From the NCBI GenBank assembly GCA_902775975.1, contig CACYOC010000001.1, forward strand, positions 1-64,000: DNA of 64,000 nucleotides, read 5' to 3'. Under the pieces are notes generated by a model. It ran no database searches and was not told the DNA's origin. It was given only the letters and a program-made list of their open reading frames with translations. The translations under genes were made by a program, and so were the position numbers. Below are positions 43,909 through 51,927 of the stretch, in pieces (the first letter of the stretch is position 1; every line of letters starts with the position of its first letter). Origin of the DNA: an uncultured Bacteroidales bacterium. Lineage in GTDB: Bacteria; Bacteroidota; Bacteroidia; Bacteroidales; Bacteroidaceae.

Positions 43909-45432
43909 TTAATATTTTACTTTCACTTTCTTCTCTTTACTCTCGTTGCTTAGGCGGTCTAAGGCAGTCACCACATAGACGTATTGACTCTTGGGTGCTG
44001 CCTGCGGCAGTTCGTAATGGGTCTGCGAAGTGACGGTAACAATCTTTGAGACATCGTCAAGATTCACACGCTCGCCTTTCTCAAAGCGATACACCACATA
44101 ACGCTCGGCAATGTCGTCCCAATCCTTCGCCTTCGGCTCTGTCCAGAAAAGCACCTTCTGCCCATCCACGTCAAGTGCCTTCAGCTTGCGCACCTTCTTC
44201 GGAGCCTTGTTGTCCATCTGTGGCATCAAAGGCTGCAAGGCAGGATAGCGCCAATAGACGGTGCGGAGTGTTGTTCCATAGTTGCCAACATTATCGACGG
44301 CAGCCTTGGCATACCAGAGCACCGTACCTTTCACGTTCTCCATCTGACTATGCAGCGCCATCTTGGCAGACAGCTGGTGGATGTTCGGATTGCGTAAGTC
44401 GGTAGCCTTGACGGTTCGCTCTACGTCCTCTCCTATATATAAAGGTACGCGCGAGCAATGCTTGTTCCACCAATGTATCAGCTCGTCATAGTCGGCAGCT
44501 TTATGACCTATCTCCCAGTATAACTGTGGCACACAATAGTCTATCCATCCCTCGTTGACCCACAGCAGCACGTCGGCATACAGGTCGTCGTAATTCTGCA
44601 AACCATTGGTACGGCTACCGTTAGGATCATTCTTCAGATTGCGGTAAATGCCAAAAGGCGACACACCAAACTTCACCCAAGGCTTCGTCTCGTGAATGGT
44701 CTCTGACAACTGGTGAATGAACTCGTTTACATTCTGGCGACGCCAGTCACCGATACTTTGTGAGTGGTTAGAACGAGTCTGGTAATAAGCCTGGTCAGGA
44801 ATGGCAACTCCTGGAGTGGGATAAGGATAGAAGTAGTCGTCAATGTGCAGACCATCAACATCGTAACGCTCGACGATGTCTTTCACCACGCGGCAGATGT
44901 AGTCGCGATTTTCCTTCAGCGCAGGGTTCAGCAGCGTCAGTCCATCGTAGTCGAAACACCATTCAGGATGCTGGCTGACCACATGATTGTATGCCGAAGT
45001 GTGGGGCGTCTTGGTCTTGGCACGATACGGGTTAATCCAGGCATGCAGCTCCATACCACGACGATGACACTCAGCCGTCATCCATGCCAACGGATCCCAA
45101 TAGGGTTGTGGAGCACGTCCCTGCTCGCCCGTCAGATAGTAGCTCCAAGGCTCTATCCTACTCTCATACAAGGCATCGCATTCAGGGCGCACCTGAAAGA
45201 TGATGGCATTACAGCCATCCTTCTGCAACTCATCCAACTGATAGCGCAGCGTCTCCTGCATCCTTGCAGTACCCATGCCCTTAAACTGTCCGTTGACGCT
45301 TTGAATCCAAGCACCGCGAAACTCTCGCTTCTGCTGCGCCCCTGCGGGACTCATGAATAATGAACAGTGAATAACGAATAATATCCATAGGATTATCCAA
45401 CGCTTCCATCTTATCTCCATCAATCTTTCCAT
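43909..45432 (-). CDS. GHL10-type glycoside hydrolase-like lipoprotein/secreted protein
   Basis: 507 residues with an N-terminal hydrophobic export signal (WIILWILFVIHCSLFMSPAG). The catalytic-like domain (REFRGAWIQSVNG, IIFQVRPECDALY, GMELHAWINPYRAKT, DGLHIDDYFYPYPTPG, PWVKFGVSPFGIYRN) is that of the YngK/GHL10 family, related to GH10-like enzymes. A fibronectin-like C-terminus follows (RYVVYRFEKGE, YVYVVTALDRLSNESK). Substrate unknown; peptidoglycan or surface glycan cleavage is possible. The start could also be the Met four codons later. Confidence 0.88.
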   Translation of the reverse strand: MERLMEIRWKRWIILWILFVIHCSLFMSPAGAQQKREFRGAWIQSVNGQFKGMGTARMQETLRYQLDELQKDGCNAIIFQVRPECDALYESRIEPWSYYLTGEQGRAPQPYWDPLAWMTAECHRRGMELHAWINPYRAKTKTPHTSAYNHVVSQHPEWCFDYDGLTLLNPALKENRDYICRVVKDIVERYDVDGLHIDDYFYPYPTPGVAIPDQAYYQTRSNHSQSIGDWRRQNVNEFIHQLSETIHETKPWVKFGVSPFGIYRNLKNDPNGSRTNGLQNYDDLYADVLLWVNEGWIDYCVPQLYWEIGHKAADYDELIHWWNKHCSRVPLYIGEDVERTVKATDLRNPNIHQLSAKMALHSQMENVKGTVLWYAKAAVDNVGNYGTTLRTVYWRYPALQPLMPQMDNKAPKKVRKLKALDVDGQKVLFWTEPKAKDWDDIAERYVVYRFEKGERVNLDDVSKIVTVTSQTHYELPQAAPKSQYVYVVTALDRLSNESKEKKVKVKY

Positions 45433-45450
45433 TGCTTTATTAATTATTAA

Positions 45451-46086
45451 TTATTCATTGTTCATTAGAAAATCATTGATTTTCGCCGTCCAATCCTCGC
45501 CATTCTCAGGCAACAGCGTCATCATGCCCAACTGACTGGCAGTAGCTACGTTGCGAGCTCCGTCATCCACAAACAGACACTCTGAAGCGAAGGTCTTTTC
45601 GTTGTGTAGTACGGCACGGAATATCTGCTCAGAAGGTTTCATCAACTTCAACTGATAACTCAGATAGCAATGGTCGAAATAATACGATACGGGATGTCCC
45701 TCGCCATCGAATGATCCACTTTCTGCCCACTCCATCATGTAGGGATTGGTATTCGAGAGCAACAGCACCCGATAACCTTCCTGCCTCAGGCGTTTCAAGA
45801 ACTCCAGATTACGCTTTGGCACTTCCAGGGCATAACCTTGCCAGGCATAGGCACATTCTTCATGTGTCACCTCATGTCCTACCAACTTGCTGAACTCACG
45901 GCGAAAGTCCTCTGCCGTGATCAGTCCGTGCTCCAAGTAGCCGAAGATGCCGCTCTGCGTATAGCTGTCCAGACGCTCTTCAGCATCTGCCAGTCCCAAA
46001 GCCTTAAAGCGGTTAACAGCCTGTTGAGGGTCCAGTGTGATAATCACGCCCCCAAGGTCGAATATTATCGTTTTAATCTGACTCAT
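45451..46086 (-). CDS. HAD superfamily hydrolase
   Basis: 211 residues. HAD motif I TIIFDLGGVIITLD (the first Asp as nucleophile), motif II VLLLSNTNPYM, motif III Lys in QLKLMKPSEQIF, motif IV CLFVDDGARNV. Type IA, phosphatase-like, substrate unknown. I took the Met at 46086 (MSQIKTIIFDLGG) over the one at 46104. Lies between smpB and the GHL10 gene on the same strand. Confidence 0.9.
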   Translation of the reverse strand: MSQIKTIIFDLGGVIITLDPQQAVNRFKALGLADAEERLDSYTQSGIFGYLEHGLITAEDFRREFSKLVGHEVTHEECAYAWQGYALEVPKRNLEFLKRLRQEGYRVLLLSNTNPYMMEWAESGSFDGEGHPVSYYFDHCYLSYQLKLMKPSEQIFRAVLHNEKTFASECLFVDDGARNVATASQLGMMTLLPENGEDWTAKINDFLMNNE

Positions 46087-46118
46087 TCCATTATCAATTG
46101 TCAATTCTCAATTACCTA

Positions 46119-46601
46119 CTACTTGTAGGTTTTCATGGCGCGGTCCATTTCCCGACGGTCTTCTTTCTCCTTCAATGTCTGGCGCTTGTCGAACTCCTTC
46201 TTACCCTTGCAAAGAGCGATATCCATTTTCGCACGCCCCTTGTCATCGATAAACACCAGCAGGGGAACAATGGTATAACCCGTCTGCTTGGTGGCTGCCG
46301 CCAGACGGCTGATTTCCCTGCGCGTCAGCAACAGCTTGCGGTCGCGCTTCATGTCGTGATTATTATAGGAACCATAGAAGTAAGGCGAGATATTCATGCC
46401 TTTCACCCACATCTCACCATTGATGATAGTGCAGTAGGTATCTACCAGCGAGGCCTTGCCCATACGGATACTCTTAATCTCCGTACCCGTCAGCACAATG
46501 CCTGCCGTAAACTCCTCGATGAAGAAATATTCAAACGAGGCCTTTCTGTTCTTTATCTGTACAGGACTCTTCTTGCGGAGTTCTTCTTGTTGCTTATTCA
46601 T
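46119..46601 (-). CDS. smpB: SsrA-binding protein SmpB
   Basis: 160 residues. Partner of tmRNA in ribosome rescue. Features: [60 protein letters not shown] and a basic tail [20 protein letters not shown]. Full length. It overlaps the DMP19 gene upstream by 4 bp. No tmRNA gene was seen nearby. Confidence 0.96.
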   Translation of the reverse strand: MNKQQEELRKKSPVQIKNRKASFEYFFIEEFTAGIVLTGTEIKSIRMGKASLVDTYCTIINGEMWVKGMNISPYFYGSYNNHDMKRDRKLLLTRREISRLAAATKQTGYTIVPLLVFIDDKGRAKMDIALCKGKKEFDKRQTLKEKEDRREMDRAMKTYK

Positions 46602-47104
46602 TTCTCTACGTTTGCAAACTTCTCAATATGCTCGTCAATATAGTGCGCTACTTGCTCCGTCCACTCCTCTTCACGCTCTACGAACTCGTCATCCAAATCG
46701 TCAAATTCCGGGAACTGTTCGAACAGCGCCATAAATTCATCGTCCGTGCAGTCGCGCTCTATCTGCTCGTGATACTTCACATACAACGAATGGGCGTCAT
46801 AGATTAGTCTTGACAGTTCCTTCATACCCCACAGCTTCACGGCTTTGGCAAAGGGATTCTTGAAGATGAAGGGGCCATAGCCGTTGTGTATCAGTTGCAC
46901 AAAACCGCCATCCATCACTTCCTGATGCAGCGTGTCCCACGCCAATAGCGTTATCTGATCACTGTTCAGTTCCGACAGTGTGTCAGCCGTCAACTCTCCA
47001 CCAATGGCCTCCTTGATGGCTGCGACAAAAGCTCCGACGAAGGCATCCATGCCTTCTGTGGCTGCTTTTTGAAGGGTAGCGTCTTGTATTGTTACTTGTT
47101 TCAT
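46598..47104 (-). CDS. DMP19 family protein
   Basis: 168 residues, acidic. Regions [36 protein letters not shown] and [20 protein letters not shown] fit the DMP19 (DUF4375) family, whose founding member mimics DNA and antagonises DNA-binding proteins. Function here unknown. I took the Met at 47104; the -7 element is at 47107-47116, so this ATG would sit at or almost at the transcript start. A later Met at 47050 is the alternative. Four-bp overlap with smpB. Confidence 0.8.
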   Translation of the reverse strand: MKQVTIQDATLQKAATEGMDAFVGAFVAAIKEAIGGELTADTLSELNSDQITLLAWDTLHQEVMDGGFVQLIHNGYGPFIFKNPFAKAVKLWGMKELSRLIYDAHSLYVKYHEQIERDCTDDEFMALFEQFPEFDDLDDEFVEREEEWTEQVAHYIDEHIEKFANVEK

Positions 47105-47106
47105 GC

Positions 47107-47116
47107 TGCAAAGATA
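47107..47116 (-). promoter_or_regulatory. Promoter of DMP19-smpB
   Basis: Minus-strand TATCTTTGCA matches TAnnTTTGCA but lies only 2 bp from the ATG at 47104, implying a leaderless or very short-leader message. Confidence 0.65.
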
Positions 47117-47159
47117 CAAATATTTTGTGAATTAAGCATCATGTAGGAAGAATTATGCG

Positions 47160-48308
47160 TCACAATATCTGATATTTCTTCTTTCTTTCCCGTTTGGCTT
47201 TCTGCGGTACTCCCGAAGGTCCCTGCGTAACGGAATGTTTGGTCTTGATGCCTCGATACGAATTCCAACGGTCGTGGATACGGCGCACGTAATCGACGGT
47301 TTCCGAACCACGCATATAGCCATTCTTTACCACGGGGTCGTTATAATACTGCGGTTGCTGAAGTCCCAGTACGAAAGGTTCCACGTCGTGCCAACGCTGC
47401 GGATTGCGACCGTAGCGACGCGCCAACGCCATTGCATCACGGATGTGGAAACCGCCGCCATTGTAAGCTGCCAATACAAACTTGATGCGCTCCGAACGGT
47501 CACGGACATCGGCAAACGACTGATCCAGTTCGGCAATATAGCGCACGGCAGCAGCAATATTCTGCTCCGGATTATAAATCTCGCTGCGCGGCAATCCCAA
47601 ATGATCGGCAGTCGAGGGCATAATCTGCATCAGGCCACAGGCTCCTGCCCACGACCGGGCTTGCGGATCAAAGCACGACTCCTGATAGCACTGGGCTGCC
47701 AGCAGTCGCCAATCCCAACGGATGCGGGAGGCATGATGCTGGAAGGAAGCATCGTAGTGTGAGATAACGCCTCCCGCCTGATTCAGCATAGGAGCATAGA
47801 CACGACGCTGAACGGTGGGAGCCGTCAGCAGTCGTTGCTGTTGCTGCTGAGCCTCAGCGAGCATCGAAGGCCGATACCAGTCACGGAATGCCTTCTGCAG
47901 GTTTTTCTTCGCCTCACCAAAGCGCCACCCTGCTCCTTCTTTTGTCAATGGATAACATATCACATCAGCAGCGTCTTCTTCCAGCCTGCTGAGCATTTCC
48001 GCCGTATCGCGGCACACCTCCATGCGCAGACTCACACCCAGTTTGTCAGCAAATCGCTGTGCCAACAGATACTGCGTTCCCAGATGACGTCCCCGATAGT
48101 CGTAATAGGTTTCAGGGCCTGTCAGCGTCAGGGCTATCAGCTCTCCATGAAGCTGAATATCAGCCAAGTCGAAGTCGTTGTCCTCTGGAATGGTGTCTGA
48201 GATTTCTCCCCATGGAGCCACCACGGGTTCTTGTCGTTTCTGTCCGCAAGAAGCCAACAGAAAGAGACAGAAAAAAAGAATAATTATACCGTTTCTTGTC
48301 AATTTCAT
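47160..48308 (-). CDS. Membrane-bound lytic transglycosylase (MltF-like) lipoprotein
   Basis: 382 residues. Lipobox LFLLASC (Cys21). An N-terminal periplasmic binding-protein-like domain (ELIALTLTGPETYYDYRGRH, ADVICYPLTKEG) is followed by an SLT catalytic domain: LAAQCYQESCFDPQARSWAG (catalytic Glu) and ACGLMQIMPSTADHLGL, with NIAAAVRYIAEL and FVLAAYNGGGFHI. This two-domain arrangement is that of MltF, which cleaves peptidoglycan. The C-terminus is basic (KAKRERKKKYQIL). Confidence 0.93.
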   Translation of the reverse strand: MKLTRNGIIILFFCLFLLASCGQKRQEPVVAPWGEISDTIPEDNDFDLADIQLHGELIALTLTGPETYYDYRGRHLGTQYLLAQRFADKLGVSLRMEVCRDTAEMLSRLEEDAADVICYPLTKEGAGWRFGEAKKNLQKAFRDWYRPSMLAEAQQQQQRLLTAPTVQRRVYAPMLNQAGGVISHYDASFQHHASRIRWDWRLLAAQCYQESCFDPQARSWAGACGLMQIMPSTADHLGLPRSEIYNPEQNIAAAVRYIAELDQSFADVRDRSERIKFVLAAYNGGGFHIRDAMALARRYGRNPQRWHDVEPFVLGLQQPQYYNDPVVKNGYMRGSETVDYVRRIHDRWNSYRGIKTKHSVTQGPSGVPQKAKRERKKKYQIL

Positions 48309-48319
48309 TCGAATTTAGG

Positions 48320-48329
48320 TGCAAAAGTA
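48320..48329 (-). promoter_or_regulatory. Promoter of the MltF-like gene
   Basis: Minus-strand TACTTTTGCA matches TAnnTTTGCA, 12 bp before the start, with TTTGCAAG upstream as a -33-like element. Confidence 0.7.
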
Positions 48330-48361
48330 ATCATTTTCTTGCAAATATCAAGGGAAATGTG

Positions 48362-48371
48362 TAATTTTGCA
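48362..48371 (+). promoter_or_regulatory. Promoter of hisG
   Basis: TAATTTTGCA matches TAnnTTTGCA, 39 bp before hisG. A TTG-containing element lies about 25 bp upstream. No his leader peptide seen. Confidence 0.75.
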
Positions 48372-48409
48372 CCTCTAAAAGGTAAAAAAGTTAAAGTATA
48401 GATATTAAG

Positions 48410-49261
48410 ATGTTAAGAATTGCAGTACAATCAAAGGGTCGTCTCTTTGACGACACGATGAATCTGCTGGCAGAAGCAGATATAAAGGTTAGTTCAGGAC
48501 GACGCACATTATTGGTCCAGTCGGGCAACTTCCCATTGGAAGTGCTCTATCTACGCGATGACGACATTCCTCAAAGTGTAGCCTCTGGTGTGGCAGACAT
48601 CGGTGTCGTTGGTGAAAACGAATTCGTGGAGCGTGGTGAAGACGCTGAAATCGTTTCCCGTCTCGGTTTCTCGAAGTGCCGTCTGTCGCTGGCCATTCCC
48701 AAAGAAATAGACTATCAGGGCGTAGCGTGGTTCAATGGCAAGAAGATTGCCACCTCCTACCCGCACATCCTCAAGCAGTTCCTTGACGACAAAGGAATCA
48801 AAGCCGAGATACACGTCATCACAGGTAGCGTTGAGATCAGCCCGGGCATCGGACTGGCTGACGGCATCTTCGATATTGTCAGCAGTGGTTCCACGCTGGT
48901 CAGCAACAACCTGCGCGAGGTGGAAGTGGTGATGCAGAGTGAAGCTTTGCTCATTGGCAACAAAAACATGTCGCAGGAGAAGCGCGCCACACTGGAGGAG
49001 ATGCTGTTCCGCTTCAAGGCCGTCAAGGACGCTGAAGACAAGAAATATGTCCGCATGAATGCTCCCAAGGCCCGTCTGCAGGAGATTATCAACGTACTCC
49101 CTGGTCTGAAGAGTCCTACCATCATCCCGTTGGCCGACGAGGAGTGGTGCTCCGTTCATACGGTGCTCGACCAGAAACGCTTCTGGGAAATCATCGGCAA
49201 ACTGAAGGAGATGGGAGCTCAGGGCATTCTCGTCACCCCCATCGAGAAAATGATTATTTAA
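48410..49261 (+). CDS. hisG: ATP phosphoribosyltransferase, long form
   Basis: 283 residues. First step of histidine synthesis. N-terminal MLRIAVQSKGRLFDDTMNLL, then VGVVGENEFVERG, KIATSYPHILKQFLDDKG, and the PRPP-binding VTGSVEISPGIGLADGIFDI. The long form includes a C-terminal regulatory domain (about 210-283; LVTPIEKMII), normally the site of histidine feedback inhibition. First gene of hisG-hisD-hisC. Confidence 0.97.
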   Translation: MLRIAVQSKGRLFDDTMNLLAEADIKVSSGRRTLLVQSGNFPLEVLYLRDDDIPQSVASGVADIGVVGENEFVERGEDAEIVSRLGFSKCRLSLAIPKEIDYQGVAWFNGKKIATSYPHILKQFLDDKGIKAEIHVITGSVEISPGIGLADGIFDIVSSGSTLVSNNLREVEVVMQSEALLIGNKNMSQEKRATLEEMLFRFKAVKDAEDKKYVRMNAPKARLQEIINVLPGLKSPTIIPLADEEWCSVHTVLDQKRFWEIIGKLKEMGAQGILVTPIEKMII

Positions 49262-49262
49262 C

Positions 49263-49313
49263 AGTGTTCGGCGGTTCACCCGCTATAAAGTGTTCGGCGG
49301 TTCACCCGCCGAA
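49263..49313 (+). repeat. Intercistronic palindrome pair between hisG and hisD
   Basis: Two copies of AGTGTTCGGCGGTTCACCCG. The second (49289-49313) forms a perfect hairpin: TTCGGCGG 49293-49300 with CCGCCGAA 49306-49313, loop TTCAC. The first (49263-49283) is cut short before the right arm completes. A related hairpin lies between hisD and hisC. Confidence 0.85.
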
Positions 49314-49327
49314 ACCCCATCGCAACA

Positions 49328-50611
49328 ATGAAGATATACAGATACCCACAGCGCGAAGCATGGAGTGAGATTGTGGCTCGCCCACGACTGGATCTCACTC
49401 AGCTGAATACCACCGTCAAAGAGGTGCTCGCTGACGTGAAGGCCCGCGGCGACCAAGCCGTCAAAGAGTACGAACTAAAGTTCGACAAGGCTGACCTGCA
49501 GTCTCTCGCCGTCACCGAAGAGGAGATGGACGAGGCTGAGAAGCTGGTGAGCAACGAACTGCGCGATGCCATTACTTTGGCACACCACAACATCAAGGTG
49601 TTCCACACCGCACAGCGATTTGTCGGACAAAAGGTTGAGACACAAGAAGGTGTCACCTGTTGGCAGAAGAGTGTTGCCATCGAACGCGTGGGACTCTATA
49701 TTCCTGGAGGTACTGCCCCACTCTTCTCAACCGTACTGATGCTGGCTACTCCTGCCAAGATTGCCGGCTGCGGAGAAATCGTGCTCTGCACACCGCCAAA
49801 CAGCGAGGGACGCGTGAACCCTGCCATTCTCGTGGCTGCGCGGATCGCCGGCGTCAGCAAAATTTACAAGATGGGTGGCGTACAGGCCATCGGTGCTATG
49901 GCTTACGGAACGGAAACAGTACCCAAGGTTTACAAGATATTCGGTCCTGGCAACCAGTACGTCATGGCTGCCAAGCAACAAGTCAGCATCGACGAGGTGG
50001 CCATCGACATGCCTGCAGGTCCCTCGGAAGTCTGTGTACTGGCTGACGACACCGCCAATGCCGAGTTCATCGCTGCCGACCTGTTGTCACAGGCTGAGCA
50101 CGGTCGCGACTCGCAGGTGCTCTTCATCACCACCTCCGAGCAGAAACTCGTAGAGGTGCAGGCAGAGGTAGAGCGACAATTAGCCCTCCTGCCCCGTCGC
50201 GACATGGCACAGGCAGCCTTGGACAACAGCCGCTACGTGCTCGTCAGTTCTGCTGACGAGATGATGGCGCTGTCAAACGCCTACGCTCCTGAGCACCTTA
50301 TCATTCAGACACGCAACTACGAAGAATTGGCAGAACAGGTAATCAATGCCGGCAGTGTCTTCTTAGGAACCTATGCCTGCGAAAGTGCCGGCGACTATGC
50401 CAGCGGCACTAACCACACGCTGCCCACTCACGGCTACGCCACTGCCTATAACGGCGTGAACCTCGATTCCTATTGCCGTAAGATTACCTTCCAGCATCTC
50501 ACCGAGGATGGCATCCGCCACATCGGTCGAGCAGTAGAGCTCATGGCTGAAGCCGAGCAGCTCGATGCCCACAAGAACGCTATGAGCGTTCGCATCAAGT
50601 CAATAGAATAG
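49328..50611 (+). CDS. hisD: Histidinol dehydrogenase
   Basis: 427 residues. Final two oxidations of histidine synthesis. Motifs: [67 protein letters not shown] (zinc/catalytic region), [19 protein letters not shown]. Full length. It is 66 bp after hisG across the palindrome pair. Confidence 0.97.
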   Translation: MKIYRYPQREAWSEIVARPRLDLTQLNTTVKEVLADVKARGDQAVKEYELKFDKADLQSLAVTEEEMDEAEKLVSNELRDAITLAHHNIKVFHTAQRFVGQKVETQEGVTCWQKSVAIERVGLYIPGGTAPLFSTVLMLATPAKIAGCGEIVLCTPPNSEGRVNPAILVAARIAGVSKIYKMGGVQAIGAMAYGTETVPKVYKIFGPGNQYVMAAKQQVSIDEVAIDMPAGPSEVCVLADDTANAEFIAADLLSQAEHGRDSQVLFITTSEQKLVEVQAEVERQLALLPRRDMAQAALDNSRYVLVSSADEMMALSNAYAPEHLIIQTRNYEELAEQVINAGSVFLGTYACESAGDYASGTNHTLPTHGYATAYNGVNLDSYCRKITFQHLTEDGIRHIGRAVELMAEAEQLDAHKNAMSVRIKSIE

Positions 50612-50615
50612 TGTG

Positions 50616-50636
50616 TTCGACGGTTCTCCCGTCGAA
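50616..50636 (+). repeat. Intercistronic hairpin between hisD and hisC
   Basis: TTCGACGG at 50616-50623 pairs with CCGTCGAA at 50629-50636, loop TTCTC. It matches the hisG-hisD hairpin with compensatory changes (G to A on the left, C to T on the right), so pairing is preserved. Confidence 0.85.
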
Positions 50637-50651
50637 ATAAATCAAAGAAAT

Positions 50652-51686
50652 ATGAAACCACTTGAGCAGTTAGTAAGACCCAACATCTGGTCGCTGGCAC
50701 CCTACTCGTCAGCCCGTGACGAATACTCTGGCAAGGAGGCACACATCTTCCTCGATGCCAACGAGAACCCGTACAACGAACCTTATAACCGCTATCCCGA
50801 TCCTTTACAGCGAGAGCTGAAAGCCCAGTTGTCGAAGATAAAGGGCGTTCCCGTGGAAAACATCTTCCTGGGCAACGGCAGCGACGAGGCCATCGACCTT
50901 GCCTATCGCATCTTCTGCGAGCCAGGTCGTGATAACGTGGTTAGCATAGCCCCCACCTACGGCATGTACAAGGTCTGTGCCGACATTAACAACGTCGAGT
51001 GTCGTCAAGTTCTGCTTGACGAACATTACCAGATGGAAGCCGGAAAACTGCTTGCTGCCTGCGACGTCCACACCAAGATTATCTGGCTCTGCTCGCCCAA
51101 CAATCCCACAGGCAATTCGCTGAACAGGGACGAGATGTTGAAAGTCGTGGAAGGTTTCGACGGCATCGTAGTCGTCGATGAGGCCTACATCGACTTCGCC
51201 CAACAGCTATCGCTACGTCAGGAACTGCCCGCACACCCCAACCTCATCATCCTGCAAACCATGTCGAAGGCATGGGGCTCAGCAGCTATCCGATTGGGTA
51301 TGGCATTTGCATCGAAAGACATTATTAATATATATAATAAGGTGAAATATCCTTATAACGTGAACCTGCTCACCCAGCAGCAAGCCTCAGAGATGCTCCG
51401 CGACCCGTTCGAGGTGGATAAGACGGTGAAGGTGCTGCTGCAGGAGCGTGCCAGACTGATGTTAGCCTTCCAGGAACTGCCCATCTGTCAGCAGGTCTTT
51501 CCTACTGATGCCAACTTCTTCCTGGCCCGCATGAGCGATGCCCAGAAGATTTACGACTATCTGGTGGAACGCGGCATCATCGTCCGCAACCGTTCCCGCA
51601 TCCAATTGTGCGACAACTGCTTACGCATCACTATCGGCACTCGTTCCGAGAACAATGAGCTGGTAGCGGCACTCCGACAATTCTAA
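50652..51686 (+). CDS. hisC: Histidinol-phosphate aminotransferase
   Basis: 344 residues, PLP-dependent, class II aminotransferase fold. [67 protein letters not shown] and the Lys region [16 protein letters not shown] are all visible. The frame is open from 50613, but [13 protein letters not shown] at 50652 is the family start. No hisB follows; a terminator does. Confidence 0.97.
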   Translation: MKPLEQLVRPNIWSLAPYSSARDEYSGKEAHIFLDANENPYNEPYNRYPDPLQRELKAQLSKIKGVPVENIFLGNGSDEAIDLAYRIFCEPGRDNVVSIAPTYGMYKVCADINNVECRQVLLDEHYQMEAGKLLAACDVHTKIIWLCSPNNPTGNSLNRDEMLKVVEGFDGIVVVDEAYIDFAQQLSLRQELPAHPNLIILQTMSKAWGSAAIRLGMAFASKDIINIYNKVKYPYNVNLLTQQQASEMLRDPFEVDKTVKVLLQERARLMLAFQELPICQQVFPTDANFFLARMSDAQKIYDYLVERGIIVRNRSRIQLCDNCLRITIGTRSENNELVAALRQF

Positions 51687-51727
51687 ACACAGGAATGAAA
51701 CCTGGCTGCAAAGCCTTCAAATAAAAG

Positions 51728-51763
51728 CCAAAAGAAAAAAAACACTTTTTCTTTTGGTTTTTT
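51728..51763 (+). terminator. Terminator of the his cluster
   Basis: CCAAAAGAAAAA at 51728-51739 pairs with 51746-51757, then TTTTTTGC. It overlaps the upstream part of the rpsA promoter. Confidence 0.8.
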
Positions 51764-51776
51764 GCTTACTTATTCG

Positions 51777-51786
51777 TACCTTTGCA
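51777..51786 (+). promoter_or_regulatory. Promoter of rpsA
   Basis: TACCTTTGCA with TTTG-containing elements 20-28 bp upstream. It gives a leader of about 135 nt. Confidence 0.75.
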
Positions 51787-51927
51787 GCCGATTTGCGTAC
51801 CAGAAGGTACGAGGGAGGCGGAACAGACGCCGACTCCTCTGATTATTAACCCATTAAAAGATGACCTGATAAACGTCTGTTCAGGCCTTGCCCCGATGAG
51901 AAGCGGGGCGACACATTATTAATTATT
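51787..51927 (+). promoter_or_regulatory. Structured rpsA leader
   Basis: Four hairpins can be drawn: GTACC 51797-51801 with GGTAC 51806-51810; GAGG..GGCG 51811-51820 with CGCC..CCTC 51828-51839; CCTGA 51865-51869 with TCAGG 51881-51885; CCCCG 51891-51895 with CGGGG 51904-51908. It ends in A+T-rich sequence at the start codon. Autoregulation by S1 is inferred from position only. Confidence 0.6.

Noticed and set aside
46602-48310. tmRNA gene near smpB
   Set aside because: No alanine-type acceptor or tag-coding region could be seen around smpB.
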